Origin: an uncultured Bacteroides sp.
GTDB lineage: Bacteria > Bacteroidota > Bacteroidia > Bacteroidales > Bacteroidaceae
Assembly (NCBI RefSeq): GCF_905207245.1
Contig: NZ_CAJLKP010000040.1
Coordinates: 1 to 53,227 of the forward strand
Direction: 5' to 3'
Length of the DNA: 53,227 nt
Shown here piece by piece: positions 18,270 to 26,016 of this stretch. Position numbers and translations under genes: made by a program. Below the pieces are notes generated by a model. That model saw nothing but the letters and a program-made list of their open reading frames with translations. It was not told the DNA's origin and did no database searches. Position 1 is the stretch's first letter. Each line of letters starts with the position of its first letter.

Positions 18270-18899
18270 TTATTTCGTTTTGATTAAATTAAACGAGAAG
18301 GTAGTAACAGGTAGTTCAAGAGGTTCACCGTTCACTTTTACTCCGGTTGCTTGTAGATTGAAGTCTAATTTATTACCGGTATAGGCAAAGGTACCCGCCG
18401 CAGGTGTTGCAACTGTTACTTCCACTTTCAAATCCGGAGTTTCTTCTCCTTCTTCGGCAGTTTCTTTCGTTGGTAAGTTGATTTCAAGAACCAGAGGTTC
18501 GGGAGCGAATGCCAGGCTGATGGTTGTTTTTTCATCATTAAAAGTAGGGGTGTACTTCATCTTATAGCTGACATCACCCACAGCTTCAATAATTCCGGGA
18601 GCAGCTTCTTTCCCCACAATGGCAGTTATCAGATCCGCTACCGGGAATTTTTCAAATACAACTTCATCTTGTGTTAACTTCGCAGTTACATCCGTTCCTT
18701 CCGGTGTTTCTTCACCTTCTTCTGCTGTCGGATTCGGGAATAAGATTTGCATTTTACCGGTATAGTCACCTACTACGTCAGTCAATGCAGGAGAGTTTGG
18801 TTTAGGTTCATCATCGTCATCACAAGAAACAAATGTGGTTATCAGGCCAAGGACCATTACAAGAAACATGAAACGCTTTAGATAGTGTACTTTTTCCAT
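18270..18899 (-). CDS. Lipoprotein, DUF4840-like, with internal nonapeptide repeat
   Basis: A 209-residue lipoprotein with signal ending in ITTFVSC and an acidic DDDDEPKP linker, then a beta-rich domain that I match by memory to DUF4840. The nine residues TAEEGEETP occur twice, at 58-66 and 147-155, each at a strand boundary, suggesting the protein is two halves of similar design. It lies 139 bp downstream of the ECF sigma gene on the same strand and could be a target or partner. Function unknown. Confidence 0.7.
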   Translation of the reverse strand: MEKVHYLKRFMFLVMVLGLITTFVSCDDDDEPKPNSPALTDVVGDYTGKMQILFPNPTAEEGEETPEGTDVTAKLTQDEVVFEKFPVADLITAIVGKEAAPGIIEAVGDVSYKMKYTPTFNDEKTTISLAFAPEPLVLEINLPTKETAEEGEETPDLKVEVTVATPAAGTFAYTGNKLDFNLQATGVKVNGEPLELPVTTFSFNLIKTK

Positions 18900-18975
18900 G
18901 ACATAAAAATTTTAGTCTAGTTTGATAAATAAATTAATAATTCACATAATTAAGGTTGTACGTACATTAGGTTAA

Positions 18976-19002
18976 ATGCAGTGCGTTCCGTAAATACTGC
19001 AT
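18976..19002. promoter_or_regulatory. Inverted repeat between ECF sigma and lipoprotein genes
   Basis: ATGCAGT and ACTGCAT form a perfect 7-bp dyad with a 13-nt spacer, 36 nt after the sigma stop codon. It may be a weak terminator or an operator for the lipoprotein gene; no U run follows. Confidence 0.3.
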
Positions 19003-19037
19003 CATGAAAAGGAAAAAGCTTGTTAAAGGATGTATTC

Positions 19038-19631
19038 TTAGTCCGTAGTCAGCACTATTCCATGCTTCTCCGCCATCCGGCGTAAGTTTAATATAGCATA
19101 GCGCATCCGCCCCAAAGAAGTATTGATGCTGACTCCCGTCATCTCTGCTATCTCCTTGAAACTGAGGTCCTGATAAAAGCGCATATGTACCACCTCACGT
19201 TGCTCTTCCGGCAGGTGTTTCATCAGGCGGCGTACATCTGCGAGGATTTGATGATTCACAATTTCAGTTTCAACTGTTCCTTCAGAAAGGCGGATATTAT
19301 TCAATAAATTCCGTTCTTCTTCATCACAGGATACCAGATTTTCCTGCTTTTCCTGACGGAAACAGTCAATAATGAGATTATGGGCAATGCGCGTCAGCCA
19401 GGCCGGAAATTTACCGTTTTCATTGTAACGCCCCTGCTGAATGGTGATGATAGCCTTCGTAAAAGTCTCCTGAAATATGTCTTCTGCCAGTTCTTCATTG
19501 CGTACAGTGTAATAGATATACGTATAAAGACGGTCTTTGTAACGGTTCAACAGGATATCGAATGCCTCGTTATTACCTTGCGAATAAAGAGCCACTAACA
19601 TTTCATCAGCAGCATTTGCTTGTACTTTCAT
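19038..19631 (-). CDS. ECF-type RNA polymerase sigma factor
   Basis: A 197-residue sigma-70 family protein. Region 2 (about residues 20-95) contains DRLYTYIYYTVRNEELAEDI and the DNA-melting stretch AWLTRIAHNLIIDCFR. Region 4 (about 130-185) contains LPEEQREVVHMRFYQDLSF and the helix-turn-helix EIAEMTGVSINTSLGRMR. No anti-sigma factor or FecR-type gene is adjacent, which is unusual for SusCD-linked ECF factors. It may be a stand-alone RpoE-like factor. Confidence 0.92.
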   Translation of the reverse strand: MKVQANAADEMLVALYSQGNNEAFDILLNRYKDRLYTYIYYTVRNEELAEDIFQETFTKAIITIQQGRYNENGKFPAWLTRIAHNLIIDCFRQEKQENLVSCDEEERNLLNNIRLSEGTVETEIVNHQILADVRRLMKHLPEEQREVVHMRFYQDLSFKEIAEMTGVSINTSLGRMRYAILNLRRMAEKHGIVLTTD

Positions 19632-19730
19632 TACGTGTGTTTTTTAGTTTTCAGCGTAATGTATTCCGATAGGCATTCTATGTTTTAGAAGTTAATAATA
19701 TGCAAAGAAAGGAAATTTTCGGGAAAGGAA

Positions 19731-19738
19731 CAAAAATA
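19731..19738 (-). promoter_or_regulatory. Bacteroides -7 box for the ECF sigma gene
   Basis: TATTTTTG on the minus strand, giving a leader of about 95 nt. It lies 10 bp from the hairpin repeat that ends the fmt gene. Confidence 0.45.
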
Positions 19739-19748
19739 TAAGCTATAA

Positions 19749-19825
19749 GTTACGGGCTACAAGCTACAAGTTGCTGCGCTACCACTCTGCATAGCACTTG
19801 TAGCTTGTAGCCCGTAGCTCGTAAC
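19749..19825. repeat. Stop-codon hairpin repeat family, copy 2
   Basis: A 77-bp inverted repeat. GGGCTACAAGCTACAAGT (19754-19771) pairs perfectly over 18 bp with 19796-19813, and GTTAC/GTAAC mark the ends. The loop contains GCTGCGCTA, also found in copy 3. It begins at the stop codon of fmt (19825-19827), so it is likely transcribed as the fmt 3' hairpin. Confidence 0.8.
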
Positions 19826-20796
19826 TATCTCACTCTGAACTCTTCTGTCAGTCGGAAACCACGTAAAAGTTCATCTGTTTTCAGTCGCTTCTTACCTGGA
19901 AGTTGCAAGGCATGGACTTCGATAAATCCATCTGCCGCAGCTATCCGAATATAAGTCTTGCCATCTGTCAGCAAAGTGCCGGGAGCTAACTGGTGAGATT
20001 TGATAAGCTTTTCCGTTTCAAAAATCTTCATGACTACCGCTCCACCGTCAGGCTGCAATAGTTCCGACCAGGCAGCAGGATAAGGAGACAGACCACGGAT
20101 AAAGTCATAAATACGCTTCACCGGCTGGTTCCAGTCTATGCGGCAAGTATCTTTAAAAATCTTCGGTGCAGGACGCAGTTCACCGACAACAGCCATTTCT
20201 TCCTGTGGAATAGGCTTCACAGCATCGTTCAAGATGGCATCAACAGTTTCAGTCACCAGCTTTCCACCGAGCATCATTAGTTTATCATGCACTATGCCCA
20301 CATTGTCCGTAACGGCAATGGGAACGCGAACTTGCTGGATGACTTCGCCCGTATCAATCTCATGACGCAGGAAAAAAGTCGTAATACCCGTTTCCGTATC
20401 ACCATTAATAACCGCCCAGTTGATAGGCGCGGCGCCCCGGTATTGGGGCAAAAGGGAAGCATGAAGATTGAATGTCCCCAGACGTGGCATATTCCATACA
20501 ACCTCAGGCAACATACGGAAAGCAACCACAATCTGCAAGTCAGCTTTCCATTCACGCAAGGCCTGGATGAAAGCCTCATCTTTCAGCTTTTCCGGTTGCA
20601 ACAAGGGAAGATTCTGTTCCAGAGCATATTGTTTTACAGGCGAGTATTGAAGTTTATGTCCCCTACCCGCCGGTTTATCGGGCATAGTGATGACACCTAC
20701 TACATTATATCCACCTTCTACCAAACAACGCAGAGACTCCACTGCAAAATCGGGAGTGCCCATATAAACTATTCGCAAATCTTCTTTCTTCATCAT
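19825..20796 (-). CDS. fmt: Methionyl-tRNA formyltransferase
   Basis: A 323-residue cytoplasmic enzyme that formylates Met-tRNAfMet with 10-formyl-THF before translation initiation. The N-terminal Rossmann domain has IVYMGTPDFAVESL and the catalytic stretch NLHASLLPQYRGAAPINWA (Asn, His near residue 110). A C-terminal OB-like tRNA-binding domain follows (about 210-320). It follows the ClC gene by about 30 bp. Start MMKKEDL has two possible Met. Confidence 0.96.
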   Translation of the reverse strand: MMKKEDLRIVYMGTPDFAVESLRCLVEGGYNVVGVITMPDKPAGRGHKLQYSPVKQYALEQNLPLLQPEKLKDEAFIQALREWKADLQIVVAFRMLPEVVWNMPRLGTFNLHASLLPQYRGAAPINWAVINGDTETGITTFFLRHEIDTGEVIQQVRVPIAVTDNVGIVHDKLMMLGGKLVTETVDAILNDAVKPIPQEEMAVVGELRPAPKIFKDTCRIDWNQPVKRIYDFIRGLSPYPAAWSELLQPDGGAVVMKIFETEKLIKSHQLAPGTLLTDGKTYIRIAAADGFIEVHALQLPGKKRLKTDELLRGFRLTEEFRVR

Positions 20797-20825
20797 AACA
20801 AGTCATGTGCTAATATGTTAATATG

Positions 20826-22616
20826 CTAATCTTCAGAGAAATGTACCAATACCTGACGGTAGGAATTGAATATCTTTGATTTGGAAACAAATCCCAGATA
20901 ATGCCCTTCTTCATCTACCACAGGAAGATTCCATGCCTGCGTATCATCAAATGTACGCATCACTTGTTCCATGCTATCCGTATCATACAGACGAGCCGGA
21001 ATAGCTATCATCAATTTGCCCACCGTGAAGCGGTGATACAATTCCTGGCGGAACATAATGTTCCGGATATCATCCAGAATTACAATGCCAATCAATATTC
21101 CGGTTTTATCCGTCACAGGGAATATATTACGACGGGAAGCAGAAATAGCCTTTACCAATTCACCCAAGTCCATTTCAGGATGAACAACAACAAAATCTTT
21201 CTCCACCACATTTTCCACTTTCATTAGCGTCAACACAGCTTTGTCTTTATGATGTGTCAGCAACTCACCTTTCTTTGCCAAACGCATGGAATAGATACTA
21301 TGAGGTTCGAAAACTATTATTGTCAGATAAGAACTGGCGGCCACAATCATTAGCGGAAGGAAGAGGTCATACCCTCCCGTAAGCTCGGCTATCAGAAAGA
21401 CTCCCGTCAACGGGGCATGCATGACACCACTCATCACACCCGCCATACCCATCAAAGCAAAATTCTTTTCAGGCAAATAATAAGAAAAATCAAACTTATT
21501 ACTGAAAAAGGCGAAGACAAAACCTGCTATACAGCCCAGATACAAAGAGGGTGCAAAAATACCACCGCAACCACCACCGCCATTCGTGGCACTGGATGCA
21601 AATACCTTAAACAGGATAATCAGCATCAGATAGAGCAATAGCAAGTTGCCATGCCCATAAAAGAATGAATTGTTCATCACCGTATCCCAATCAGCATTAG
21701 AAGTACCATTCAGCAACAATTCAATAGTATCGTAACCTTCACCATAAAGCGGTGGGAAAAGGAAAATCAATATACTCAGCATTATGCCGCCCAAAGCCAA
21801 TTTCTGATACGGACCTTTCAGTTTACCAAATACGCCTTCCACAGAATTCATCGCACGGGTAAAGTAGAGCGAAACCAGTCCGCAGAAGATTCCCAACATA
21901 ATCACATAGGGAATGCGCTCCATCTCAAATGCCTGGTCGAGATGAAACTTAAACATTGCTTCCGTACCTGTAGTGATGTAAGAAACAGTGGCGGCAGTCA
22001 CTGCAGAAATCAGCAATGGGAGTAAAGAAGTCATGGTCAGGTCTATCATCAGTACTTCCAATGTAAATACCAATCCCGCAATAGGAGCCTTAAAGATACC
22101 GGCAATAGCACCGGCAGCACCACAACCCACCAGAAGCATCAGCGTGCGGTGCTCCATCTTGAAGACACTTCCCAGATTGGAACCGATAGCCGATCCCGTC
22201 AGCACAATAGGTGCCTCCGCCCCTACCGAACCACCGAAACCGATGGTTATGGAACTGGCAATCACAGACGACCATGTGTTATGCCGCTTGATTCGTCCCT
22301 GCCTCCGGGAAATTGCATAGAGGATTTTGGTTACTCCATGACTAATGTCATCCTTCACCACATATCGCACAAACAATCCTGCCAGGAAAATACCTACTAC
22401 GGGATAAACCAAATAGAGGTAGTTGGCTTCTGTTGTATTAAAATTATTCGTCAGGAAATTCTGTATCCAATGTATCAGCATCTTCAGTATCAGGGCAGTG
22501 ATAGCCGTAAAAATACCTACCAGAAAGCTGAGTATCAAAATAAACTGCTTTTCCTTAATATTCTTCTCGCGCCATAAAAGGAAACGCTGAAACAAACTTC
22601 TCTTCTCTTTTTCCAT
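20826..22616 (-). CDS. ClC-family chloride channel/transporter with CBS pair
   Basis: A 596-residue inner-membrane protein. The ClC core (about 1-440) has the selectivity/gating loop GSVGAEAP with the gating Glu kept, and GGIFAPSLYLG as the second anion motif. Two CBS domains (about 465-590) follow and usually bind adenine nucleotides and set gating. Its role is chloride or other anion movement, possibly acid resistance as in other gut bacteria. It lies between the tsaC-like gene and fmt on the same strand. Confidence 0.95.
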   Translation of the reverse strand: MEKEKRSLFQRFLLWREKNIKEKQFILILSFLVGIFTAITALILKMLIHWIQNFLTNNFNTTEANYLYLVYPVVGIFLAGLFVRYVVKDDISHGVTKILYAISRRQGRIKRHNTWSSVIASSITIGFGGSVGAEAPIVLTGSAIGSNLGSVFKMEHRTLMLLVGCGAAGAIAGIFKAPIAGLVFTLEVLMIDLTMTSLLPLLISAVTAATVSYITTGTEAMFKFHLDQAFEMERIPYVIMLGIFCGLVSLYFTRAMNSVEGVFGKLKGPYQKLALGGIMLSILIFLFPPLYGEGYDTIELLLNGTSNADWDTVMNNSFFYGHGNLLLLYLMLIILFKVFASSATNGGGGCGGIFAPSLYLGCIAGFVFAFFSNKFDFSYYLPEKNFALMGMAGVMSGVMHAPLTGVFLIAELTGGYDLFLPLMIVAASSYLTIIVFEPHSIYSMRLAKKGELLTHHKDKAVLTLMKVENVVEKDFVVVHPEMDLGELVKAISASRRNIFPVTDKTGILIGIVILDDIRNIMFRQELYHRFTVGKLMIAIPARLYDTDSMEQVMRTFDDTQAWNLPVVDEEGHYLGFVSKSKIFNSYRQVLVHFSED

Positions 22617-22681
22617 TATACCTATTTATAGACCTTCACCCCTGCAAACCGGATAAAGGTAGCTGACTAAAGCAGCATCAT

Positions 22682-23245
22682 TTATTCGCGTATGATTTTA
22701 ATAACGCCCCCCTTATCCAGTTTGATAATGCTGGATGGTTTCGGATGTCCTATTTCATCCTGGCGATACCCCACCACATAGTCTACCAAAGACTTAAGTT
22801 CTTCTGTAATTTCACTGAAATTTGCTGGCGAAGGTTGTCCGCTGACATTAGCAGATGTAGAAACAATCGCCTTGCGGAATTGTTGACAAAGACGTTTTGA
22901 GAATTCCTCATTCGTCACCCTGATACCCACGCTACCATCTTCGGCAAGCAAGTTAGGAGCCAAATTGCGTGCACCGGAATAGATGATAGTCAGTGGTTTG
23001 TCTGCCACTTCAATCAAATCCCAAGCCACTTCCGGCACATCCTGCACATAGAAGTCCACCTTCACGGCAGAATCGACCAATACCAGCATCGCTTTACTGT
23101 CCGAGCGCTGCTTAATCTCATACACGCGCCGCACAGCTTCTTCGTTGGTGGCGTCACAACCAATGCCCCAAATGGTGTCGGTGGGATACAAAATGACTCC
23201 GCCTTCATTCATCACCTGACAGGCTTTTTTAATATCTTCTATCAT
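22682..23245 (-). CDS. L-threonylcarbamoyladenylate synthase (Sua5/YciO/YrdC family)
   Basis: About 187 residues, starting MIEDIKKACQVMNEGG. The enzyme makes threonylcarbamoyl-AMP from threonine, bicarbonate and ATP for the t6A modification of tRNA position 37. The YrdC fold is shown by GGVILYPTDTIWGIGCDA, KQRSDSKAMLVLV, the SVGIRV strand and VSTSANVSGQPSPAN. A GTG at 23275 would add ten residues, but it lies just 2 bp from the -7 box, so the ATG at 23245 is used. Confidence 0.93.
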   Translation of the reverse strand: MIEDIKKACQVMNEGGVILYPTDTIWGIGCDATNEEAVRRVYEIKQRSDSKAMLVLVDSAVKVDFYVQDVPEVAWDLIEVADKPLTIIYSGARNLAPNLLAEDGSVGIRVTNEEFSKRLCQQFRKAIVSTSANVSGQPSPANFSEITEELKSLVDYVVGYRQDEIGHPKPSSIIKLDKGGVIKIIRE

Positions 23246-23276
23246 TTCTTGGTGTATAAATACAGTGATTAACACG

Positions 23277-23284
23277 CAAAAGTA
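23277..23284 (-). promoter_or_regulatory. -7 box for the tsaC-like gene
   Basis: TACTTTTG on the minus strand. It is separated by one base from the opposite-strand -7 box at 23286. Confidence 0.6.
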
Positions 23285-23285
23285 C

Positions 23286-23293
23286 TATTTTTG
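23286..23293 (+). promoter_or_regulatory. -7 box for the thioesterase gene
   Basis: TATTTTTG on the plus strand, giving a leader of about 28 nt before the ATG at 23326. Confidence 0.6.
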
Positions 23294-23325
23294 CACGGAT
23301 TAATAGAAAAGTTTAAGAGAAAACA

Positions 23326-23760
23326 ATGGAAGAAATTCAATTTAACCACACCCTGCCCATACAACTACGATTTAATGATGTCGATAAGTTCGGTCATGTG
23401 AACAATACGGTCTACTTCTCTTTCTATGATTTGGGAAAAACCGAGTACTTTGCTTCTGTGTGTCCGGACGTTGACTGGGAAAGAGATGGCATTGTCGTTG
23501 TGCACATCGAAGCTAACTTCCTTGCACAAATTTACGGTTCGGACCACATCGCCGTACAGACTGCCGTTACGGAAATCGGGACAAAGAGTTTTCACCTCGC
23601 CCAGCGAGTGATTGATACGAAAACTCAGGAAATCAAGTGCGTCTGCACCTCCATCATGGTTGCTTTCAATCTTGAAAAGCATGAATCCAAGCCACTGGAG
23701 GAGGAATGGATTAATGCAATCTGTCAATATGAAGGAAGAGATTTGAGAAAGAAGAAATAA
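23326..23760 (+). CDS. Hotdog-fold acyl-CoA thioesterase (4HBT family)
   Basis: A 144-residue single-domain protein. It has the motif LRFNDVDKFGHVNNTVYF near residue 15-32, where the Asp before the GHVNN turn is the usual catalytic position of 4-hydroxybenzoyl-CoA-type thioesterases. It should hydrolyse an acyl-CoA or acyl-ACP thioester in the cytoplasm; which one cannot be told. It is a single gene transcribed away from the tsaC-like gene. Confidence 0.88.
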   Translation: MEEIQFNHTLPIQLRFNDVDKFGHVNNTVYFSFYDLGKTEYFASVCPDVDWERDGIVVVHIEANFLAQIYGSDHIAVQTAVTEIGTKSFHLAQRVIDTKTQEIKCVCTSIMVAFNLEKHESKPLEEEWINAICQYEGRDLRKKK

Positions 23761-23798
23761 AAACAAATTCTCATCACACAAGCTTCTTAGTACATTCC

Positions 23799-23844
23799 CT
23801 CCTATTATTCTGAGTCTCTCCATTTCTCAGATTTACAATAGGAG
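23799..23844 (+). terminator. Two-part stem-loop after the thioesterase gene
   Basis: CTCCTATT pairs with AATAGGAG (8 bp). Inside, TCTGAG pairs with CTCAGA (6 bp) across a small internal loop. It starts 38 nt past the stop at 23760. No U run follows, so termination is uncertain. Confidence 0.38.
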
Positions 23845-23998
23845 TGATATGTGCTTATCGAAATAAAGCGGATGATAAAATCGTCCATTCATTATATCAC
23901 AATAACAGGCAAATAGTACATTTTAGTTGCAGAATGTCGGTTTTCATCAACTATCAGTAACCAAGACTTCAAATTAAAAGCCACTTTCGGAAGATTGA

Positions 23999-24240
23999 AA
24001 CCTTTAGTCTTCAGCATCAGACCATCTGTTTGCATACAACAGATGGTCTATTCGATGCAATTACATGGTCTGTTTGAGCAAAACAAACGGTCTTTTTTGC
24101 CCAAACAAGCAATCTTCCATTTACTAAGGCTACACCTTTTGTACCATAAAGCTACACCTTAGTTACAAAAGGGTGATACCATCACCTAAAAAGGGTGTAG
24201 TCCTCCCGATAAACAGGTGCTTATTCTTCTATTTCGAAGC
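23999..24240. repeat. Degenerate 22-bp periodic array (about 11 units)
   Basis: Units beginning at 23999, 24021, 24043 and so on every 22 bp to 24219 align without gaps. The clearest are 24043 and 24065 (both start ATGGTCT), 24087 (ACGGTCT), and 24131 and 24153 (both TACACCTT). Unit position 6 is C in nine of the first ten units. The units at 24021 and 24043 also make a perfect 12-bp inverted repeat (24019-24049). Confidence 0.5.
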
Positions 24241-24600
24241 AAACAAGCCACATAGCTAAATAATCATTTTTAAAGAAATTCTTCTGATATATGTTCAAAT
24301 AAGAATCAAACAAAACATTTTTTTCTTCCTAAGTTTCCGTTTTGTCCCCATTCTGCATCAAATAGCATTTCTCAAACGGAGAATCCTTGCGTTTTTCCAT
24401 ACCATGTCCTCCCTCTACACGAAAGAAAGAAACGTGAGATGCCAGGATTAACATTTTGTCATTTACTTCACTTCTTTACATAACTTTATTTGTTCCCTAA
24501 CTATTTATTTACCTACGTACCCTCCAGACGAATCAAAAAAAAGAGATGCTGTTTCGTTATTATTATACTGTTTCCATTAGGGAAATAGAAATTAATAAAT

Positions 24601-24608
24601 TATATTTG
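24601..24608 (+). promoter_or_regulatory. -7 box ahead of the 31-aa ORF and XylR-like regulator
   Basis: TATATTTG matches TAnnTTTG. It lies 31 bp before the small ORF and about 200 bp before the regulator ATG, so the two could share one transcript. Confidence 0.45.
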
Positions 24609-24639
24609 CCAGACAGAAATTTATTAATTAAAAGGAAAC

Positions 24640-24735
24640 ATGACTAAAAAAAATTATTTATGGAGCACAGTCCCATTGATTGGACCCAACTGCATAAAAA
24701 CGGATATTTCTGATACGAGCAGTAAATTTACGTAG
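24640..24735 (+). CDS. 31-aa ORF: leader peptide or gene remnant
   Basis: ATG at 24640, preceded by AAAGGAAAC, reads MTKKNYLWSTVPLIGPNCIK and eleven more residues to TAG at 24733-24735. A promoter box lies at a natural distance upstream. The N-terminus looks like the start of a signal peptide, as in exported Bacteroides proteins, but it breaks off after PLIG. It may be the 5' stub of a decayed gene, or a leader ORF of the regulator transcript 71 bp downstream. Confidence 0.35.
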   Translation: MTKKNYLWSTVPLIGPNCIKTDISDTSSKFT

Positions 24736-24806
24736 ATAAGATTTATCCGCATTCAGCCACATTTTCTTGAATACAAAATAAATTACTTTCATTTTTACTA
24801 TTTTAT

Positions 24807-25997
24807 ATGATTCGCCTGATATTGCTGACAGATTTTACTGAATCCTTTGCATATAATTTGCTTAAAGGAGTTCTCGCCTACTCAAAGAGCCATGAGCCAT
24901 GGGTTGTATGCCGGATGCCACCTTCCTACAAACATACCTATGGCATAGAGGGAGTATTGAGATGGGCAAAAGCCTGGCAAGCAGATGCAATTATCGGGCA
25001 ATTCGACAATGAAGATAATGTAGAGCTTTTCCGCAAGAACGGAATTATAGCAGTGGCGCAAGACTATAAATCGAGGTTTACCAACATTCCCAATATTACC
25101 GGCGATTATCATAAAACCGGCAGAATGGCAGCAGAGTTCTTTCTGAGCAAAGGTTTCCAGAACTTTGCTTTCTACGGCTATCGTAATACCGTCTGGTCAC
25201 AGGAACGCTGTGACGGCTTTTACGAGTGTATAGCTGCGCAAGGTTTCGGTAGCAATTTTTCTTCTTATCAGGAGCAATCCCTTGATGATTTATGGTTTTA
25301 TGAAGCTTCCCCCTTGCTCACCTGGCTGAAGTCGCTACCTCAGCCCACAGCACTCATGGCTTGTGATGACAATCAAGGGAACCGCATTACCGAAATCTGT
25401 AAAGTCAACAATATCAAAGTGCCTGATAAAATAGCCATATTGGGTGTTGATAATGATGAAATTATATGCAACCTTTCTGATCCTCCTCTATCCAGCATCA
25501 GCCACAACATCGTGAGAGGTGGTTTTGAAGCGGCCGAACTCATAGAACATTTGCTGAACGACGAAGAGGCCAGTTACTATGACGTAGTCCTTCAACCCGT
25601 CAACATAGTAAACCGCCTTTCAACTGATTTCTACTCCACCGCCGACGCGTACATACATACCGCCCTGAAATATATCCATCAGAATCTGGCTTCAAACATC
25701 ACTGTTTCAGATATTGTTAAACAAGTTCCTTTGTCACGCCGTTTGCTGGAAATTCGTTTTAAGCAGGTCACCCAACAATCTATTCACAAATATATCTTCA
25801 ACCTTAGAATGGAGCGTTTTGCCCAGTTACTGTTGGCTAGTGACGCCCCTATCGTAGAAGTAGCGGAACAGGTTGGAATAAACAATTTAAAAAACCTGTC
25901 CCGCCAGTTCAAAGCACTAAAAAAAGTCTCACCCAATGAATACAGAAAAGAACATCAGAAGATGACTGACTGCAATTACAAAAAGATAACGAAATAA
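24807..25997 (+). CDS. XylR-like AraC-family regulator with LacI-type sugar sensor
   Basis: A 396-residue cytoplasmic transcription factor. Residues 1 to about 275 form a periplasmic-binding-protein/LacI-like sensor (LTDFTESFAYNLLKGVL at the start, then MACDDNQGNRI and ILGVDNDEIICNLSDPPLSS). Residues about 285-388 form a double helix-turn-helix AraC domain (ITVSDIVKQVPLSRRLLEIR and IVEVAEQVGINN). The layout matches E. coli XylR, which binds direct half-sites about 21 bp apart. The gene converges on the glycan operon with a 19-bp gap. The paired half-sites in the PI-PLC and ROK promoters fit it as the controller, but this link is inference. Confidence 0.9.
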   Translation: MIRLILLTDFTESFAYNLLKGVLAYSKSHEPWVVCRMPPSYKHTYGIEGVLRWAKAWQADAIIGQFDNEDNVELFRKNGIIAVAQDYKSRFTNIPNITGDYHKTGRMAAEFFLSKGFQNFAFYGYRNTVWSQERCDGFYECIAAQGFGSNFSSYQEQSLDDLWFYEASPLLTWLKSLPQPTALMACDDNQGNRITEICKVNNIKVPDKIAILGVDNDEIICNLSDPPLSSISHNIVRGGFEAAELIEHLLNDEEASYYDVVLQPVNIVNRLSTDFYSTADAYIHTALKYIHQNLASNITVSDIVKQVPLSRRLLEIRFKQVTQQSIHKYIFNLRMERFAQLLLASDAPIVEVAEQVGINNLKNLSRQFKALKKVSPNEYRKEHQKMTDCNYKKITK

Positions 25998-26016
25998 TAT
26001 ATATATGTAATACCTA

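Larger units (their letters stand above)
23761..24806. other. 1-kb non-coding stretch before the XylR-like regulator
   Basis: It contains a terminator-like hairpin at 23799-23844, a degenerate 22-bp periodic array at about 23999-24240, an otherwise featureless AT-rich part, a promoter box at 24601 and a 31-codon ORF at 24640. I see no tRNA, rRNA or longer gene. It is by far the longest gap in the window, which suggests loss of a former gene or a large regulatory region. Confidence 0.7.

Noticed and set aside
23246..23275. GTG start extending the tsaC-like protein by ten residues
   Set aside because: It lies 2 bp from the -7 box, too close to be transcribed, and the family N-terminus fits the ATG at 23245.
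23999..24240. 22-bp array as a CRISPR
   Set aside because: There is no constant repeat or unique spacer alternation, units have no spacers between them, and no cas genes are near.
24736..24806. A third copy of the PI-PLC/ROK operator in front of the regulator
   Set aside because: Only a short TTATCC match exists; the TGCG pair with 21-bp spacing is missing.
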